Positions 29,047 through 39,935 are shown, counted from the stretch's first letter. The stretch is 64,000 nucleotides of DNA from Azorinus chamasolen (GCA_963576725.1 OY755237.1:51960253-52024252); one strand, 5' to 3'. Numbers and translations: made by a program. The notes: generated by a model from the sequence alone, not told the origin.

Positions 29047-29054
<8 letters not shown>

Positions 29055-29083
<29 letters not shown>
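29055..29083. repeat. (TA)n tract
   Basis: Right flank of the fold-back element. Confidence 0.9.
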
Positions 29084-29088
<5 letters not shown>

Positions 29089-29262
29089 TCGAATGGACAT
29101 AAAATGTCATATATTATGTATAGTAACATTTAATTATTCAAATTCTAAAAATTTGTGACCTCAGTGCAAAACCATGGCAGTCCTTACCATTTGTTTTTCA
29201 GTTACAACTATATACCATGTTTTTGCATCCAGGTAATTCAATGACAACCATGTGAAAACACT

Positions 29263-29474
29263 TTAACCCTTTCAAAGCTAAATTAAAAATGGACAATTCC
29301 AAAATTCAAACAAGTCAAGTTTACTGTCAATATTCAAATATTTAAAAAGAAAAGTGACATGAAAAAACAGGGCAGACCTTGATGAGAGGGCTCCTCTAGG
29401 ATCTCTCTTATCTGGGTCTAATTTTTTTGCAAAGGACATTGGCGACTTGTTTCCTGCACTGAAAGGGCGAACTA
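29263..29474. mobile_element. Diverged MITE with CTCCTCTAGGA centre
   Basis: TTTAACCCTTTCAAAGC opens; GCAGACCTTGATGAGAGGGC faces TCTCTTATCTGGGTC; CACTGAAAGGGCG closes. Arms differ from family A outside the core. Confidence 0.5.
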
Positions 29475-30075
29475 ACACTACATAACTTTAAAAAAGGAAA
29501 AGATGAATGGAGAACAGCAACTATTTGAATAAAACCTTACATTCTTAATAGCATCTATACTCTACTCACAGTAACTTCTGTCACTCTTCGCAAATCAAAC
29601 AACAAATGTTCAATGCTTCATCTACAGCAATTCATGATAAGATCTAAATACCCTATCTGTGTGAAGATATTACAGATCACGTGAAAACAATTTCTCAGCA
29701 TGTTTCGATGCTTGCAATTCTACACAGTCATTTTGTCAGTACAACTGAATACTGGCGGATCTAATCATTGCCTCATGCTTCTGTTTGTTTTATTTGTATT
29801 GGGGTTTAACATCGATTTAACAGTATTTCTGCAATATCGCTATGTCCAGCTAATAAAAGGTGGAGGAGGACCCCACAAGTTTTTCTGTGCATGGAACAAA
29901 TTGCATCATTCCCTGCACAGAAGAACACTGGTAGAACCACCGACCTACCACAAGATAACATAACAATATTTAAAACAATATTGTATTTAATTCCGTGAAC
30001 CAGGCAATGAGAAACTGTCACTAATATGATCTCTGATCAGGTTCTACACTGTCTATACAGTCACATATATACATG
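29475..30075. other. No gene; possible old dispersed repeat at 29800-29990
   Basis: AACATCGATTTAACAGTATT, GCAATATCGCTATGTCC and GGTGGAGGAGGACCCCAC have the look of a moderately repeated invertebrate element, but only one copy is in the window. Confidence 0.3.
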
Positions 30076-30078
30076 GAA

Positions 30079-30302
30079 CACTATGTCCAAACAGACACTG
30101 GGACCTTAAAGTTTCACCTTGACATGGCACCACTCAAATGGACCGTGCACCTTCATCAGATACATGCCAAGTATGAATTCTTTATCTCTAATAGTTCAAC
30201 AGTTATGGCCAAAGTGAAAATTTCAAAACGGACCACGAAACATAAAGACAGACAAATCAAAAAACAGTATGCCCCAGATCTAGATCTAGGGGCATACAGA
30301 TC
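30079..30302 (+). mobile_element. ACAAGA-class element, G type, decayed
   Basis: ACACTATGTCCAAACAG near the start and GTATGCCCCAGATC...GATCTAGGGGCATAC at the end match the G tag (compare G2 at 39936-40376). GACAGACAAATC is the pre-terminal simple stretch. The ACAAGA start is lost. Confidence 0.55.
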
Positions 30303-30611
30303 CTACACATGAACACTGGTGTCAAACAGTATAGAACCTGATTAGATGCAAAATATGACATTCCCAAGGTCTGGGTCAACCATGTTTGCCCAAATTACAC
30401 CTTATTTTCAGGTTCAGATTACATGTATAATTGAGCCCCACGAAAAAAAGACAAACTTTTAGACTTTGCAAACAGAGAAGAAACAGATCAGCCACTACAT
30501 TAAAAACATGGCACCTGATCAAGTTCTTCCCTGTTTGCCAATCATCAGAGCCTATTTTGTTAGCTAATTTGTGTGAAAAACAATGCGAAGTCTGATCAGA
30601 CATCGCCTGTT

Positions 30612-30875
30612 AATTCTTTCCTTCATATAAAACCTTTCCCTGTTGGATATTCAAGTAAGAAATAGTGACACCATAAGTATTAGATGCATTTTTATAATGT
30701 AATATGTACACAGGATATTTTGATATTGGTAGAAACTGTGGAGTCAGTTCCATTACAATTTCATAAGCAAAATAACGCAAACCCTGATGAGACAGCTCCT
30801 GTAGGAGCCATCTGATCTGGGTCTTCTCTGTTCACAATGTCTTGAAAGCATTTGTATGAAGAAAAGGTTTAAGCA
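30612..30875 (-). mobile_element. MITE-A copy
   Basis: TTAATTCTTTCCTTCATATA, then CAAACCCTGATGAGACAGCTCC facing GGAGCCATCTGATCTGGGTC (centre CTCCTGTAGGAG), ending AAGAAAAGGTTTAAG. Confidence 0.7.
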
Positions 30876-31074
30876 AAGTGACTAATTTTGTTTGAAAAAC
30901 GTCTAAAGGCTGGTTTACATAGATCTCAATTACATTCAGCAATTCACTCAAAAGAGTAAATTCTTCACAACACAGTTTGGACTCAGAAGGACACAAGTGT
31001 AAGCAATAGTAATTCCATTTAATTATTATCAATACATGCATGCTTGGTTCCAAGAAAATAGAAACCATTTGATT

Positions 31075-31215
31075 TTAACCCTTTCAGTTTGGGTAATGGT
31101 GTACTAGTACTTGCAAACAGTGTAGACCCAGATTAAAGGGATCTTAGTAGAGCCCTCTGATCTTTGTCTGCACTGCTTGTCATTCAAATTCTAACATACC
31201 CTTCCATACTGAATG
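31075..31215. repeat. Family F hairpin
   Basis: TTTTAACCCTTTCAGTTTGG, CTTGCAAACAGTGTAGACCC and GTCTGCACTGCTTGTC. Confidence 0.5.
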
Positions 31216-31408
31216 GATTCTATAGCTAAAACAGTAATGGGCTATACTACTTGAGTTGTCAACATTCAAAGGTTTAAAGGAATTGGATAATCTTTACACC
31301 TGAAATTATACATGAAGCCACAGCTGTTAAATATTACATGTATTTCAAATGTACATTATGAGTGTGGCAACAACCTTCATTCAGTACAACCTCTCTCAAG
31401 CAACCACT

Positions 31409-31636
31409 CAACCCTTTCCACCATAGGCTATTTTTAGACCCAACCTCTTTGAATGAATCTACCCCAAAAAAGCATTTACTAGAGAAAAGTAAAACTTTAG
31501 AACTTTGTAGTTTGAAACCATTGTGATAAATAGAGCATTTGCTTCTATAGGAGCAAATGCTCTATTTATCACAATGGTTTCAAGAAGTGGTTATTACAGA
31601 GGCATAGAAAGTCGTATTTATGGAGGAAAGGGTTAA
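31409..31636 (+). mobile_element. MITE-B copy
   Basis: TCAACCCTTTCCACCATAGG to GGAGGAAAGGGTTAA. Palindrome 31514-31581, with one change (GCTTCTATAGGAGC) at the centre. Confidence 0.8.
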
Positions 31637-31717
31637 TAAATAAATAAAATGGTTGTCTTCAAACATTAGTTCTTAATTCCTAGAGTAGCTATCATTTGCA
31701 TCAAGGTACAACCTGTC

Positions 31718-31820
31718 TTTAACCCTTTCCTTTATAAATATAAACACCTTTTCACAGTGGCCGTCTGATCTGGGTCTTCTCTGTTTGCAAAGGCATAAAA
31801 AATGTGTATTTATGGAGTAA
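31718..31820 (+). mobile_element. MITE-A fragment, core deleted
   Basis: TTTAACCCTTTCCTTTATAA joins GGCCGTCTGATCTGGGTC and TGTTTGCAAAGGCATAAAA directly, so one whole palindrome arm is missing. Confidence 0.6.
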
Positions 31821-31908
31821 ACTCATCAGAATGTTTGACTCCTGAATAGAAACCAAGACATCTCCCTAAATGTTTGCAAAAGAAATCATCGAGCCATACA
31901 TTGCAGGC

Positions 31909-32153
31909 TTAACCCTTTACTTCATAGATATACCTTTTAATGCATTTGCAAACAAGAGTAGACCCAGATCAGATGACTTCTGTAGCAGCTGATTGCTCAC
32001 GGTTTGCTGTTTGCTTATGGCATTATACAGATCTGATTCTACAGTGTCTGCCATTGAGCCAAGAAGTCCTGTGTTCATATACCATTATAAAAATTCAGTG
32101 AATAGTCGTGGTGTCATTCATTCTTGTTTAAATATTCATGAGATAACGGGTTA
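31909..32153 (+). mobile_element. MITE-A copy
   Basis: TTAACCCTTTACTTCATAG, CAAGAGTAGACCCAGATCAG, a degenerate second arm, TCTACAGTGTCTGCCATTG, TATTCATGAGATAACGGGTT. Confidence 0.7.
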
Positions 32154-32269
32154 GCAGTTATTTCTTTAGTATCATTAAAAGTTTATCATATTCATTTCAA
32201 TGAAGGCTGAGGTTAACTAGACAATATACATGTAAACATTCTGACATGGTTTCATATATTGTACATGTA

Positions 32270-32464
32270 TCCCATTCCCTCATATATGTAGACTATTCTT
32301 AGATATTCACCCTCTTTAAATAAATCTACTGAAAAGGAGCATTTATAATAAAACAGGAAAATTAAAAAAAAATTGTAGTTTTGAAACAAGTGTGATATCG
32401 CAATAATTTCAAAAAGGGACTTTTACGGAGGTGTCAAGTGTCAATATGAAGGAATGGGTTAAAA
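32270..32464 (+). mobile_element. MITE-B copy lacking its palindrome
   Basis: CCCATTCCCTCATATATG, ATTCACCCTCTTTAAATAAA, CTACTGAAAAGGAGCATTTA, GTTTTGAAACAAGTGTGATA then directly TTTCAAAAAGGGACTTTTAC and GAAGGAATGGGTTAA. The AATAGAGCATTTGCTCC arms are absent. Confidence 0.7.
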
Positions 32465-32576
32465 CAAAGACAATGGTCTGAGGCATTTACTTTTGACTAG
32501 TGTAAATTCAAAATAAAAACAACAAAATTGAGACTTTAAATGCAAATTACAAATGAGTTGAGTTGAGTTGAGTTGC

Positions 32577-32790
32577 TCTTAATCCTTTACTTCAGAATCC
32601 CACCTTTTAACGCCTTTGCAAATAGAGTAGACCCAGATCAGACAGTCATGGTAGGAGCTGTCTGATCTGGGTCTGCTCTGTTTGTTTGAGTGTTAAAGAT
32701 ACATTTCTCAATATATATTTTATTGGTAATACAATAATAAGATTAAGACTTATAATAAATGTCTTGCCTGAATATTCATCTGGATATGGT
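32577..32790 (+). mobile_element. MITE-A copy
   Basis: CTTAATCCTTTACTTCAG, AGAGTAGACCCAGATCAGAC facing GCTGTCTGATCTGGGTCTG, ending GAATATTCATCTGGATATGG; abuts the next copy at TTTAA. Confidence 0.65.
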
Positions 32791-33040
32791 TTAATCCTTT
32801 ACTCTATGAATATTCATGCAAAAAATAATAACATCATGAATATTAATTAGGTTGTTATAATAGCACATGGACGCGGGAACTTTTGGTCACAGCAGAATCT
32901 ACAGTAACATCTATATTAAATCATAAACAAACAGAGCAGATGTTCTGATCAGACAGCTCCAACAGGAGCCATCTGATCTGGGTCTACTCTGTTTGCAAAG
33001 GCGTAGAAAGGCGTAATTATGGAGTACAGTAAAGGGTTAA
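32791..33040 (-). mobile_element. MITE-A copy, full length
   Basis: TTAATCCTTTACTCTATGAA to AGTAAAGGGTTAA, 250 bases. GATCAGACAGCTCC faces GGAGCCATCTGATC. Confidence 0.8.
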
Positions 33041-33116
33041 CTTGACAGCTAGAGCTCATAAGTGGTTGCCAACACTCTCTGAGCAAATAATCTTCCTATC
33101 TAAATATTGTATTCTG

Positions 33117-33406
33117 AACCTTTTACATCATGAACATTTTGTTAGAAATATTGACATCATGAATATCAATAAGCAAAGTTTTTTATATACATTCAGTATT
33201 ATTAACAAGGAAACATCTTATCATTGCATGTAAATCATTTCATAGGCAAACAGAGCAGACCATAATCTGACGGCTCATTTAGTTTACCATGGCAGAAACT
33301 AGAATCAGATATATGTAATTCTATGAGAAAACGGAGCAAGGGCATTCTGATCTGGATCTACTGTTTGTTATGCATAAAAAGGCGTATCTATGGAGTAAAG
33401 GGTTAA
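33117..33406 (-). mobile_element. MITE-A copy with internal duplication
   Basis: AACCTTTTACATCATGAA to GGAGTAAAGGGTTAA. The segment CATGGCAGAAACTAGAATC to GAGAAAACGGAGCA is a second, partial copy of the spacer and arm. Confidence 0.6.
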
Positions 33407-33614
33407 AAACTAAACAAAAGAACACAATCAGAATGCTAAACAACACCCTGGATCAAAGGTATTCATTGCCTTGTCTGAATCTAAAATATACGCAAAGGTT
33501 ATCTCGACTTCTCCCAAAAGCGTGCTGAAGTACTAAATACAACAACCAGCAGACGTATGTCTTACTGTAGAGTTCAATATTTCAAAACAGAGTACAATAA
33601 AAAGCAGAATTTTT

Positions 33615-34640
33615 CCAACACTTTCCTTCATATAAATGCTTTTTCATGCCTTTGCAAACAAAGTAGACCAAGATCAGACAGCCACTGTAGGAGCTGTCTG
33701 ATCAGGATCTGCTCTGTTTGCATTGCAACCGTCTGATCAGGGTCTGCTCTGTTTGCCTATGAAATTATGACAGATTTGACTCAATAGTTTCTACCAAATC
33801 CATAACACCATGTGTACATAATTATGTCTTTATAAAACAAGAGGGCCAAGATGGCCCTTAATCGCTCACCTGATTACCATAGATTTAAGATTTTTGCTGG
33901 GTAGCCCATGGGTAGGGCCAATATTGACCTTAGGGACAATATATGAACAATGTTGATAGTGGATCATGAGCAGTGGTTCTGCAGAACAAGATTTTCAAAG
34001 ATTTAGTATATTGATTTTATCAAGACAATGATTCTGACCAATGAAGATTGGGCTAAAAATGTGCCCTCTAAAGTAATTTTTCTAAGATTTGACCTAGTGA
34101 CCTACTTTTTATTCCCACCCAACCCATGATCACACTCAACCTTGATATCACCAAGACAAACACTCTGAGCAAGTTTGAGGAAGGCTGGGCTAAAAATGTG
34201 GCCACGAGTGTAAACTAGATTTTTCTAAGATATGACCCAGTGACCTACTTTTTGACCTCACATAACCCACTTTCAAATTTGTCCAAGATTTTATTAGGAC
34301 AATCATTCTGACCAATTTTCATGACGATTTGGCTATAAATGTGACCTCTAGAGTGTTCACAAGGTTTTCCTACTATTTGACCTAGTGACCTAGTTTTTAA
34401 CCCAACTTCGAACTCGTCCGAGATTTTATCAAGACATTCATTCTGACCAAGTTTCATGAAGATTGGACTACAATTGTGACCACTAGAGTGTTCACAAGCA
34501 AATTGTTGACGACGGCGACGGACAACCGGACATTCAAGTATCCCAAAAGCTCACCCTGAGCTTTGCTCAGGTGAGCTAAAAATCAGCTAAAAATATTCTA
34601 GATGTCATTAAAATATGAATATTCAACAGGGAAAGGGTTA
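33615..34640 (+). mobile_element. MITE-A copy interrupted by element H4
   Basis: ACTTTCCTTCATATAAATGC, a core with the right arm duplicated (GTCTGATCAGGATCTGC, then GTCTGATCAGGGTCTGC), TTATGTCTTTATAAA, then H4, then AATCAGCTAAAAATATTC and GGGAAAGGGTTAA. Other copies read ATTATAAAAAATCAGCTAAT here, so H4 went into an A-run. Confidence 0.75.
33837..34582 (+). mobile_element. ACAAGA-class element H4 (single-unit body)
   Basis: ACAAGAGGGCCAAGATGGCC start hairpin, tag CGCTCACC, end hairpin CACCCTGAGCTTTGCTCAGGTG and GAGCTAAAA. The body differs from H1: about 120-bp degenerate units around GACCTAGTGACCTACTTTTT and TTCTGACCAATTTTCATG. So the ends are conserved while bodies are exchanged. Confidence 0.8.
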
Positions 34641-34673
34641 ACTCTTATCTTGCTGAGGTTGTGATGTCTGCTT

Positions 34674-34800
34674 AACCCTTTCCTTCATATAAACACCTTT
34701 TCACACAACTGCAAACAGAGTAGACCCAGATCTGACAGTTCCTATAGGAGCCATCTGATCAGGGTCTGCTCCGTTTGCTAATGGAATTGATGTCTGCTAA
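34674..34800 (+). mobile_element. MITE-A left half
   Basis: CTTAACCCTTTCCTTCATAT, CAGAGTAGACCCAGATC, centre TTCCTATAGGAGCC, TCTGATCAGGGTCTGCTCC. Confidence 0.65.
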
Positions 34801-34854
34801 AACTCTTATCTGTTGCCATATTTACTTGTTTTACATTCGTTGGAGCTATCCATC

Positions 34855-34930
34855 CTGTGTCAAACAGCTTGTATTCTGTTGAGAAATTACTTGGCATCTC
34901 ATCTGGATCCAAGCTGTTTGCAAATGTCAT
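34855..34930. repeat. Family C hairpin
   Basis: GTCAAACAGCTTGTATTC, AATTACTTGGCATCTCATC, GGATCCAAGCTGTTTGC. Confidence 0.5.
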
Positions 34931-35118
34931 CTGGGTCAAAGTTTCTGCAAATGCCACTCATGTCAGACTGAGCAGAATAAAGTTTAAACATGATTTCACC
35001 TGGATTTACAATATTTATGCCTTATAGCCATTGGATCATAAATAGCACATCTCTTTTTTTCCTCAGTGTTTTTGCTGTATTCAAAGGTCATTACAGAAAG
35101 CCAATCCTCAAGGCAGAA

Positions 35119-35365
35119 TTAACCCTTTCCCTGTTCTACGTTCATTCCAATTTCAATACCTAATGAATATTCATGGACAAAATAGTTATAATGAAATATG
35201 GAAGGTGAAACATTGTAGCCATTTTAGAAAGTAAAGAAACATCTTCAAAATACCACTAGCAATCAGAGCAGACCCTAATCAGACGGCTCCTATAGGATCT
35301 GTCTGATCTGGGTCTACTCTGTTTTCAAATGTGTGAAAACGCGCTTATATGAGGGAAAGGGTTAA
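35119..35365 (-). mobile_element. MITE-A copy (subtype A2), full length
   Basis: TTAACCCTTTCCCTGTTC to GAGGGAAAGGGTTAA. GATCAG-type core CTAATCAGACGGCTCCTATA with a deletion in the second arm. Confidence 0.85.
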
Positions 35366-35424
35366 TCCCTCTCTAACCAAGACACATTTTTAATTCTTGT
35401 ACAGATTTATAATACATCATTATG

Positions 35425-35745
35425 ATGTACAGTAGAACTGCCTATAGCCACCATAGACTGAATAAACACAGGGTTAGAACTGCCTATAGCCACCATAGAC
35501 TGAATAAACACAGGGTGTATAAGAGCAGGTAGAACCGCCTATAGCCACCATAGACTGAATAAACACAGAGTGTATAAGAGCGGGTAGAACCGCCTATAGC
35601 CACCATAGACTGAATAAACACAGAGTGTATAAGAGCAGGTAGAACCGCCTATAGCCACCATAGACTGAATAAACACAGAGTGTATAAGAGCAGGTAGAAC
35701 CGCCTATAGCCACCATAGACTGAATAAACACAGAGTGTATAAGAG
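35425..35745 (+). repeat. 55-bp minisatellite
   Basis: Units start AGAACCGCCTATAGCCACC and end GTGTATAAGAGCAGGT; starts at 35531, 35586 and 35641 give a 55-base period. About five full units plus two shortened ones at the left edge. Confidence 0.9.
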
Positions 35746-35756
35746 CAGCTGCTTGC

Positions 35757-35970
35757 TTAACCCTTTCTTGCATATTAACAGGTTTTCACACATAGACCCA
35801 GTTCAGATGGCTCCTATAGGAGCCACCTGATCAGGGTCTGCTCTGTTTGATTATGAAACTATAATAGGTCTGGCTCTTCAGTTTCTACCAGTACCAAACA
35901 CAAATTTCAGCTAATAAATATTCATGATGTCATTATTTCTTACATGAATATTGAACAGGTAAAGGATTAA
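35757..35970 (+). mobile_element. MITE-A copy
   Basis: TTAACCCTTTCTTGCATATT to GGTAAAGGATTAA. GATGGCTCCTATAGGAGCCA centre is perfect; the outer left arm is shortened. Confidence 0.8.
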
Positions 35971-36070
35971 TGCAGGATGAAAGTAAAGCAGAAAGCTTCT
36001 AGTGGAGATTTCTGCATAATGTTCATCAAGCATTAAGCTACCACCTGTCCTAAACCCCAGAACAAGACTT
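35971..36070. repeat. Family D hairpin, degenerate
   Basis: TGCAGGATGAAAGTAAAGC, AGAAAGCTTCTAGTGGAG, GCATTAAGCTACCACCTG. Confidence 0.5.
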
Positions 36071-36515
36071 ATTTTCAGTGGTTGTTGTAAACAGGTTTTA
36101 CTGTACAATGGTCCCCAGGTCATATAATGGGGATAATATGGGACACTAAAAGTTTAGGTAATGATAAATAGATACATTTATAAACAGTACATTACAACAG
36201 AATACTGAATGTACTAAATCTGAGTGGAAAAATATAGTGTATACACTTATACATATACTATGTATATCAGTAAAATTAATTGTAAAAACATACAATGAAA
36301 AGAGTTATGTTGATGTCATTTTCTTAAACACTTTGAAGCAATGTCGGGTAGAGCCAACAATTCAACCACTCAAGTGACAAAATAGAAATAGGCCTTGAAA
36401 CGAGTCAGGCTTGGCATAACACTATCAGAATCTTGCAAGCAAAGTAGACCCCTACCAGATATCGGCATCTGCCATATTTTATTACTTAACTTAACCTTTT
36501 ACTTAACAGTAATCT
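36071..36515. other. No recognisable feature
   Basis: AT-rich; a weak GCAAGCAAAGTAGACCC hairpin half near 36436. Confidence 0.4.
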
Positions 36516-36516
36516 G

Positions 36517-36726
36517 TCAACCCTTTCCCTGATATAACTACCTAACAGAATATACACAGATCAGACCGATCCTGCAGAAGTCGTCTGATCGGGGTCTGCT
36601 CTGTTTGCTTATGGCGTAATATATATCCAATTCTACAGTTTCTGCCATGATAAAAAAAAACTTTTTTAGTGCCAATTATAAAATATTCAGGAAGTCATGA
36701 ATTATGTCCAAGATGGAAAGGGTTAA
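36517..36726 (+). mobile_element. MITE-A copy
   Basis: TCAACCCTTTCCCTGATATA to GGAAAGGGTTAA. CAGATCAGACCGATCC faces GAAGTCGTCTGATCGGGGTC. Confidence 0.7.
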
Positions 36727-36735
36727 GGAACCAGG

Positions 36736-37026
36736 TATCCATTTATCAGACAACTCTTGACAGCTGCCCGTGCCTGGTCTAGGTCTACACCCTTATCCAT
36801 TTATCAGACAACTCTTGACAGCTGCCCGTGCCTGGTCTAGGTCTACACCCTTATCCATTTATCAGACAACTCTTGACAGCTGCCCGTGCCTGGTCTAGGT
36901 CTACACCCTTATCCATTTATCAGACAACTCTTGACAGCTGCCCGTGCCTGGTCTAGGTCTACACCCTTATCCATTTATCAGACAACTCTTGACAGCTGCC
37001 CGTGTCTGGTCTAGGTCTGCACCCTT
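36736..37026 (+). repeat. 58-bp minisatellite
   Basis: Five nearly identical units beginning TATCCATTTATCAGACAAC and ending TAGGTCTACACCCT (starts at 36736, 36794, 36852). Only the last unit differs, with two substitutions. Confidence 0.92.
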
Positions 37027-37129
37027 GCAAAGCCATAGTAAAGTAGCATGGCACAACTCCAATTAAAAGTTTTGAGTGAAATAAATGCATGCTGAACACT
37101 ATTGTAAAACGAGCAGGCAAGACAGAACT

Positions 37130-37341
37130 ACAGTAAAAACTTGATACTACGAAATTTTAGTAATCAAGAATTTTTGTCTTTGTAGGCAGGTGGCTGCTTA
37201 ATGCAGGGTTAAAGTCATGCAGAAAGCTCCTAGATAGGGGCTTTCTGCATGACTTTCACCCTGCATTAAGCTGCCACCTGTGTTAAAGATCAATAATGGT
37301 ACATACCATATTTGAGTGTTTGTAGTATAGAAATTTTACTG
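37130..37341. mobile_element. Family D palindromic MITE
   Basis: Outer inverted ends TACAGTAAAA (37130) and TTTTACTGTA (37341) enclose a 94-bp palindrome (37187-37280): CAGGTGGCTGCTTAATGCAG facing its complement, centre GCTCCTAGATAGGGGC. Confidence 0.75.
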
Positions 37342-37707
37342 TACTTCAAACACAAAACTCTAGACAAAGGTGAATTTTTTTCAATAACCCTTAACCACCC
37401 TAAAATAGACTAACAAACAAGTAAATAAACAAACCAAAAAACCTAGAGGACAATTGAAATATTCATGACCTTGCTTTCTTGATATTACATTTGTACTTAC
37501 ATAAGAATCATGAGGGCTGTCCCATTTAAATGTGTATGGGGTGCAGGAAGGCACTTTCAAATTCGCCCACCCACCTATGGAAGTTTTATACTAATGCACA
37601 ACTAAATAGTACAATTTTTGCAGCAAAACCTACCAATACATAGCTGTTTTTTAAAATGCCTCCCCCCTTACACGTTTAAATGGTGGAACAGCCCGGACTG
37701 AAATATT
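37342..37707. other. No recognisable feature
   Basis: No frames or repeats; GGGCTGTCCCATTTAAA near 37514 and TTTAAATGGTGGAACAGCCC near 37675 form a loose inverted pair about 160 bases apart, possibly a decayed TIR element. Confidence 0.35.
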
Positions 37708-37797
37708 CCTTAACCCTTTCCCTGTTTAACACGATTTATTCAAAATATCTTCACCTCATGAATATTCATTGGTGGAATCAATAATATAGAACATGAA
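37708..37797 (-). mobile_element. MITE-A left part, cut by T1
   Basis: CTTAACCCTTTCCCTGTTTA, CATGAATATTCATTGG, ATATAGAACATGAA; traces of the core (CCCATAGGCAAATAAG) follow T1 at about 38908. Confidence 0.5.
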
Positions 37798-38855
37798 ACA
37801 AGAGTGCCAGTGGGCACAATATACGCCCGTCGAGGTCTTGTTCAACATAAACTGGGGTTAACGTATTTGCTAAACTCAAATTCTTAGTCCAATTTTGCGA
37901 CCAAGTTTCAAGGTTGTAAATAGGCGTACCTTAACAAAAAACCTTAACCATAAATTCTAAATTAAAAAAGGGCCATGATTGTGTCTAAATGCTTGTGTAC
38001 AGGTGAAGCTTGTGATAGTGAACAAGTGTTCAAAGTTAAAAAGCTTAATCTGAAAGGGTTATGTAAATAAGTGGACTTTAACCAAAACCTTAACCAAAAT
38101 TTCTAAGTTAAAAGGGGCATAATTCTGTCAAAATGTTGGACAGAGCTATGTACTCTTGCCTACAGGTGAAGCTGATGATGGTGAACAAGTGTTCCAAGGT
38201 TAAAAGCTTTATCTCAAAGGGTTATGTAAATAAGTGGACTTTAACCAAAACGTTAACCAAAAATTCTAAGTTAAAAAGGGGCATAATTCAGTCAAAATGC
38301 TTGACAGAGTTATGGACTCTTGTCTGCAGGTGAAGCTTATGATGGTGAAGAAGTGTTCCAAGTTTCATAGCTTTATCACAAAGTGTTTTGTAAATAAGTG
38401 GACTTACAAAAATGTGTTCCACGTAAATTGAGGTTAACATTTTTGCTTAACGGAAATGCTAAACGCAAGTTCTAAGTCCAATTGTGCGACCTTGACCTTG
38501 GATAAACGAACCAGGACTTGGCAGGCTACTGTAGCATGTCTAGATGAACATTGTGGTTACATTTGGGAAGGATCCACCAAGCGGAACTTGAGTTAGAGTT
38601 GTTACAGACAAACAGAGAGGTTAACATTTTTGCTAAACGCAAATTCTAAGTGCAATTGTGTGACCTTGACCTTGGATAAACAAACCAGGACTTGGCAGGC
38701 TACTGTAGCATGTCTAGATAAACATTGTGGTTAAATTTGAGAAGGATCCACCAAGCGCAACTTGAGTTAGAGATGTTACAGACGGACAGACGGACAGACA
38801 CACAGACAGCGCCATTCCATAATACGTCCCGTTTTTTCAAACAGGCGTATAAAAA
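37798..38855 (+). mobile_element. ACAAGA-class element T1 (ATACGCCC tag)
   Basis: ACAAGA start, hairpin GTGCCAGTGGGCAC, tag ATACGCCCG. Ends CAGGCGTATAAAAAA, with GACGGACAGACGGACAGAC before it. The body has about 165-bp repeats (CTAAGTTAAAAAGGGGCATA, then TGAAGCTTATGATGGTGAA) and a second repeat (CCTTGACCTTGGATAAACG) present twice. Confidence 0.8.
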
Positions 38856-38961
38856 AGATTTATTTCACAGTTGTGGAAACGGCATAATCAGATCTATAAA
38901 TTCCCATAGGCAAATAAGTAACAGGTCCGGGTATACAATGTTTGTCAAATTAGATTCATAA

Positions 38962-39195
38962 TCAGGTGTTTTCATGCCTTTGTAAACACAGTAGACCCAG
39001 ATCAGATGGCTCCTATACTATATAGTTGTCTGATCAGGGTCTATTCTGTTTGCTTAGGATATAAAATAAATCTAAGTCTGCAGTTTCTGCTTGAGCCAAA
39101 ATGGCATGTGTTCATATGCCAGTATAAAAAATAATCAAATAAATATTTATGGTGTCATTATTTCTTTCATGAATTTTCAACAGGGAAAGGGTTAA
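38962..39195 (+). mobile_element. MITE-A copy
   Basis: Left terminus missing; CACAGTAGACCCAGATCAGATG, GTTGTCTGATCAGGGTCTA, TTCTGCTTGAGCC, GGGAAAGGGTTAA at the right end. Confidence 0.7.
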
Positions 39196-39935
39196 ATACA
39201 GCTAAATATGATACAGTGTATATCCCAATCAGGCCCTACATCGTGGCTGGTCTGGAATTCTGGAATTTGTAAAGGTCCGATACCATCTCCTATAATGCAG
39301 CCCATACATTATGCGCTTCCAACTTCCATTAATATGTATATGACCAAGTGTACTACATACAACTAAATGCCAAAGAAATATTAATGTAATTCATGCTACA
39401 CAAGCCCAAAATACACAACAGCATTGATCCTAAGACTGCTTGGAACAAAGCTGTAGATTAACAAGAGTACCGCATACGGTACATAATACGCCCACTTGCA
39501 AACTTTCTCTGATTCAACATGCCTTATAAGTGTTGACATTTTCTAATCTGTGCTTCAGAACTTGATTTCCATATTAAGGTGATACTATTTTTAAAAAAAA
39601 ATGAAGTGAATATCTTATTAAATAAAAAAGTTAAATAAAAAATATCCTCATATTTGCAGATTTTTGAAAAGTGCAACGGCCATAACTCTGTAAAGACAAA
39701 CTGAATGAACCTCAAAATAAACTCAGCTTCAGATTTTGTTGCTTAAAACATTTCTTTTAAGTTTCATTTATATCATTTTAATAGTTTTCCCAGAAAACAA
39801 GAGACAAACTAAAAGCTGACCGACAAACAAAGCAACGAACACACAAAGTTCAAGGACCATAACTTTAGAATAAAATGACTTACCAAAACCCCCGCAATAT
39901 ATGTGAAAATTCATATTAAGGTTTAACCATATAAA

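Larger units (their letters stand above)
28136..29054 (+). mobile_element. Fold-back Penelope derivative with GIY-YIG ORF only
   Basis: Arms 28136-28370 and 28820-29054 are reverse complements over 235 bases with one mismatch (T/C near 28173), around a 449-base centre. The only ORF encodes a GIY-YIG nuclease, and its last 24 codons lie inside the right arm. Each arm carries a hammerhead ribozyme motif and CRE-like palindromes. (TA)n flanks both sides. The near-identity of the arms implies recent origin or ongoing arm conversion. No reverse transcriptase is present, so movement would need a partner element. Confidence 0.85.
28820..29054 (+). repeat. Right arm of fold-back element
   Basis: Includes the end of the ORF, its stop (28892-28894), the CRE cluster and the hammerhead motif. 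Confidence 0.92.

Noticed and set aside
30778..30830. CTGATGAGACAGC as a hammerhead core
   Set aside because: It is a MITE-A stem (CTGATCAG variant) with no GAAA or stem I.
35425..37026. Regular repeats considered as a CRISPR array
   Set aside because: The 55- and 58-bp units are contiguous minisatellites with no unique spacers, and the DNA is eukaryotic.
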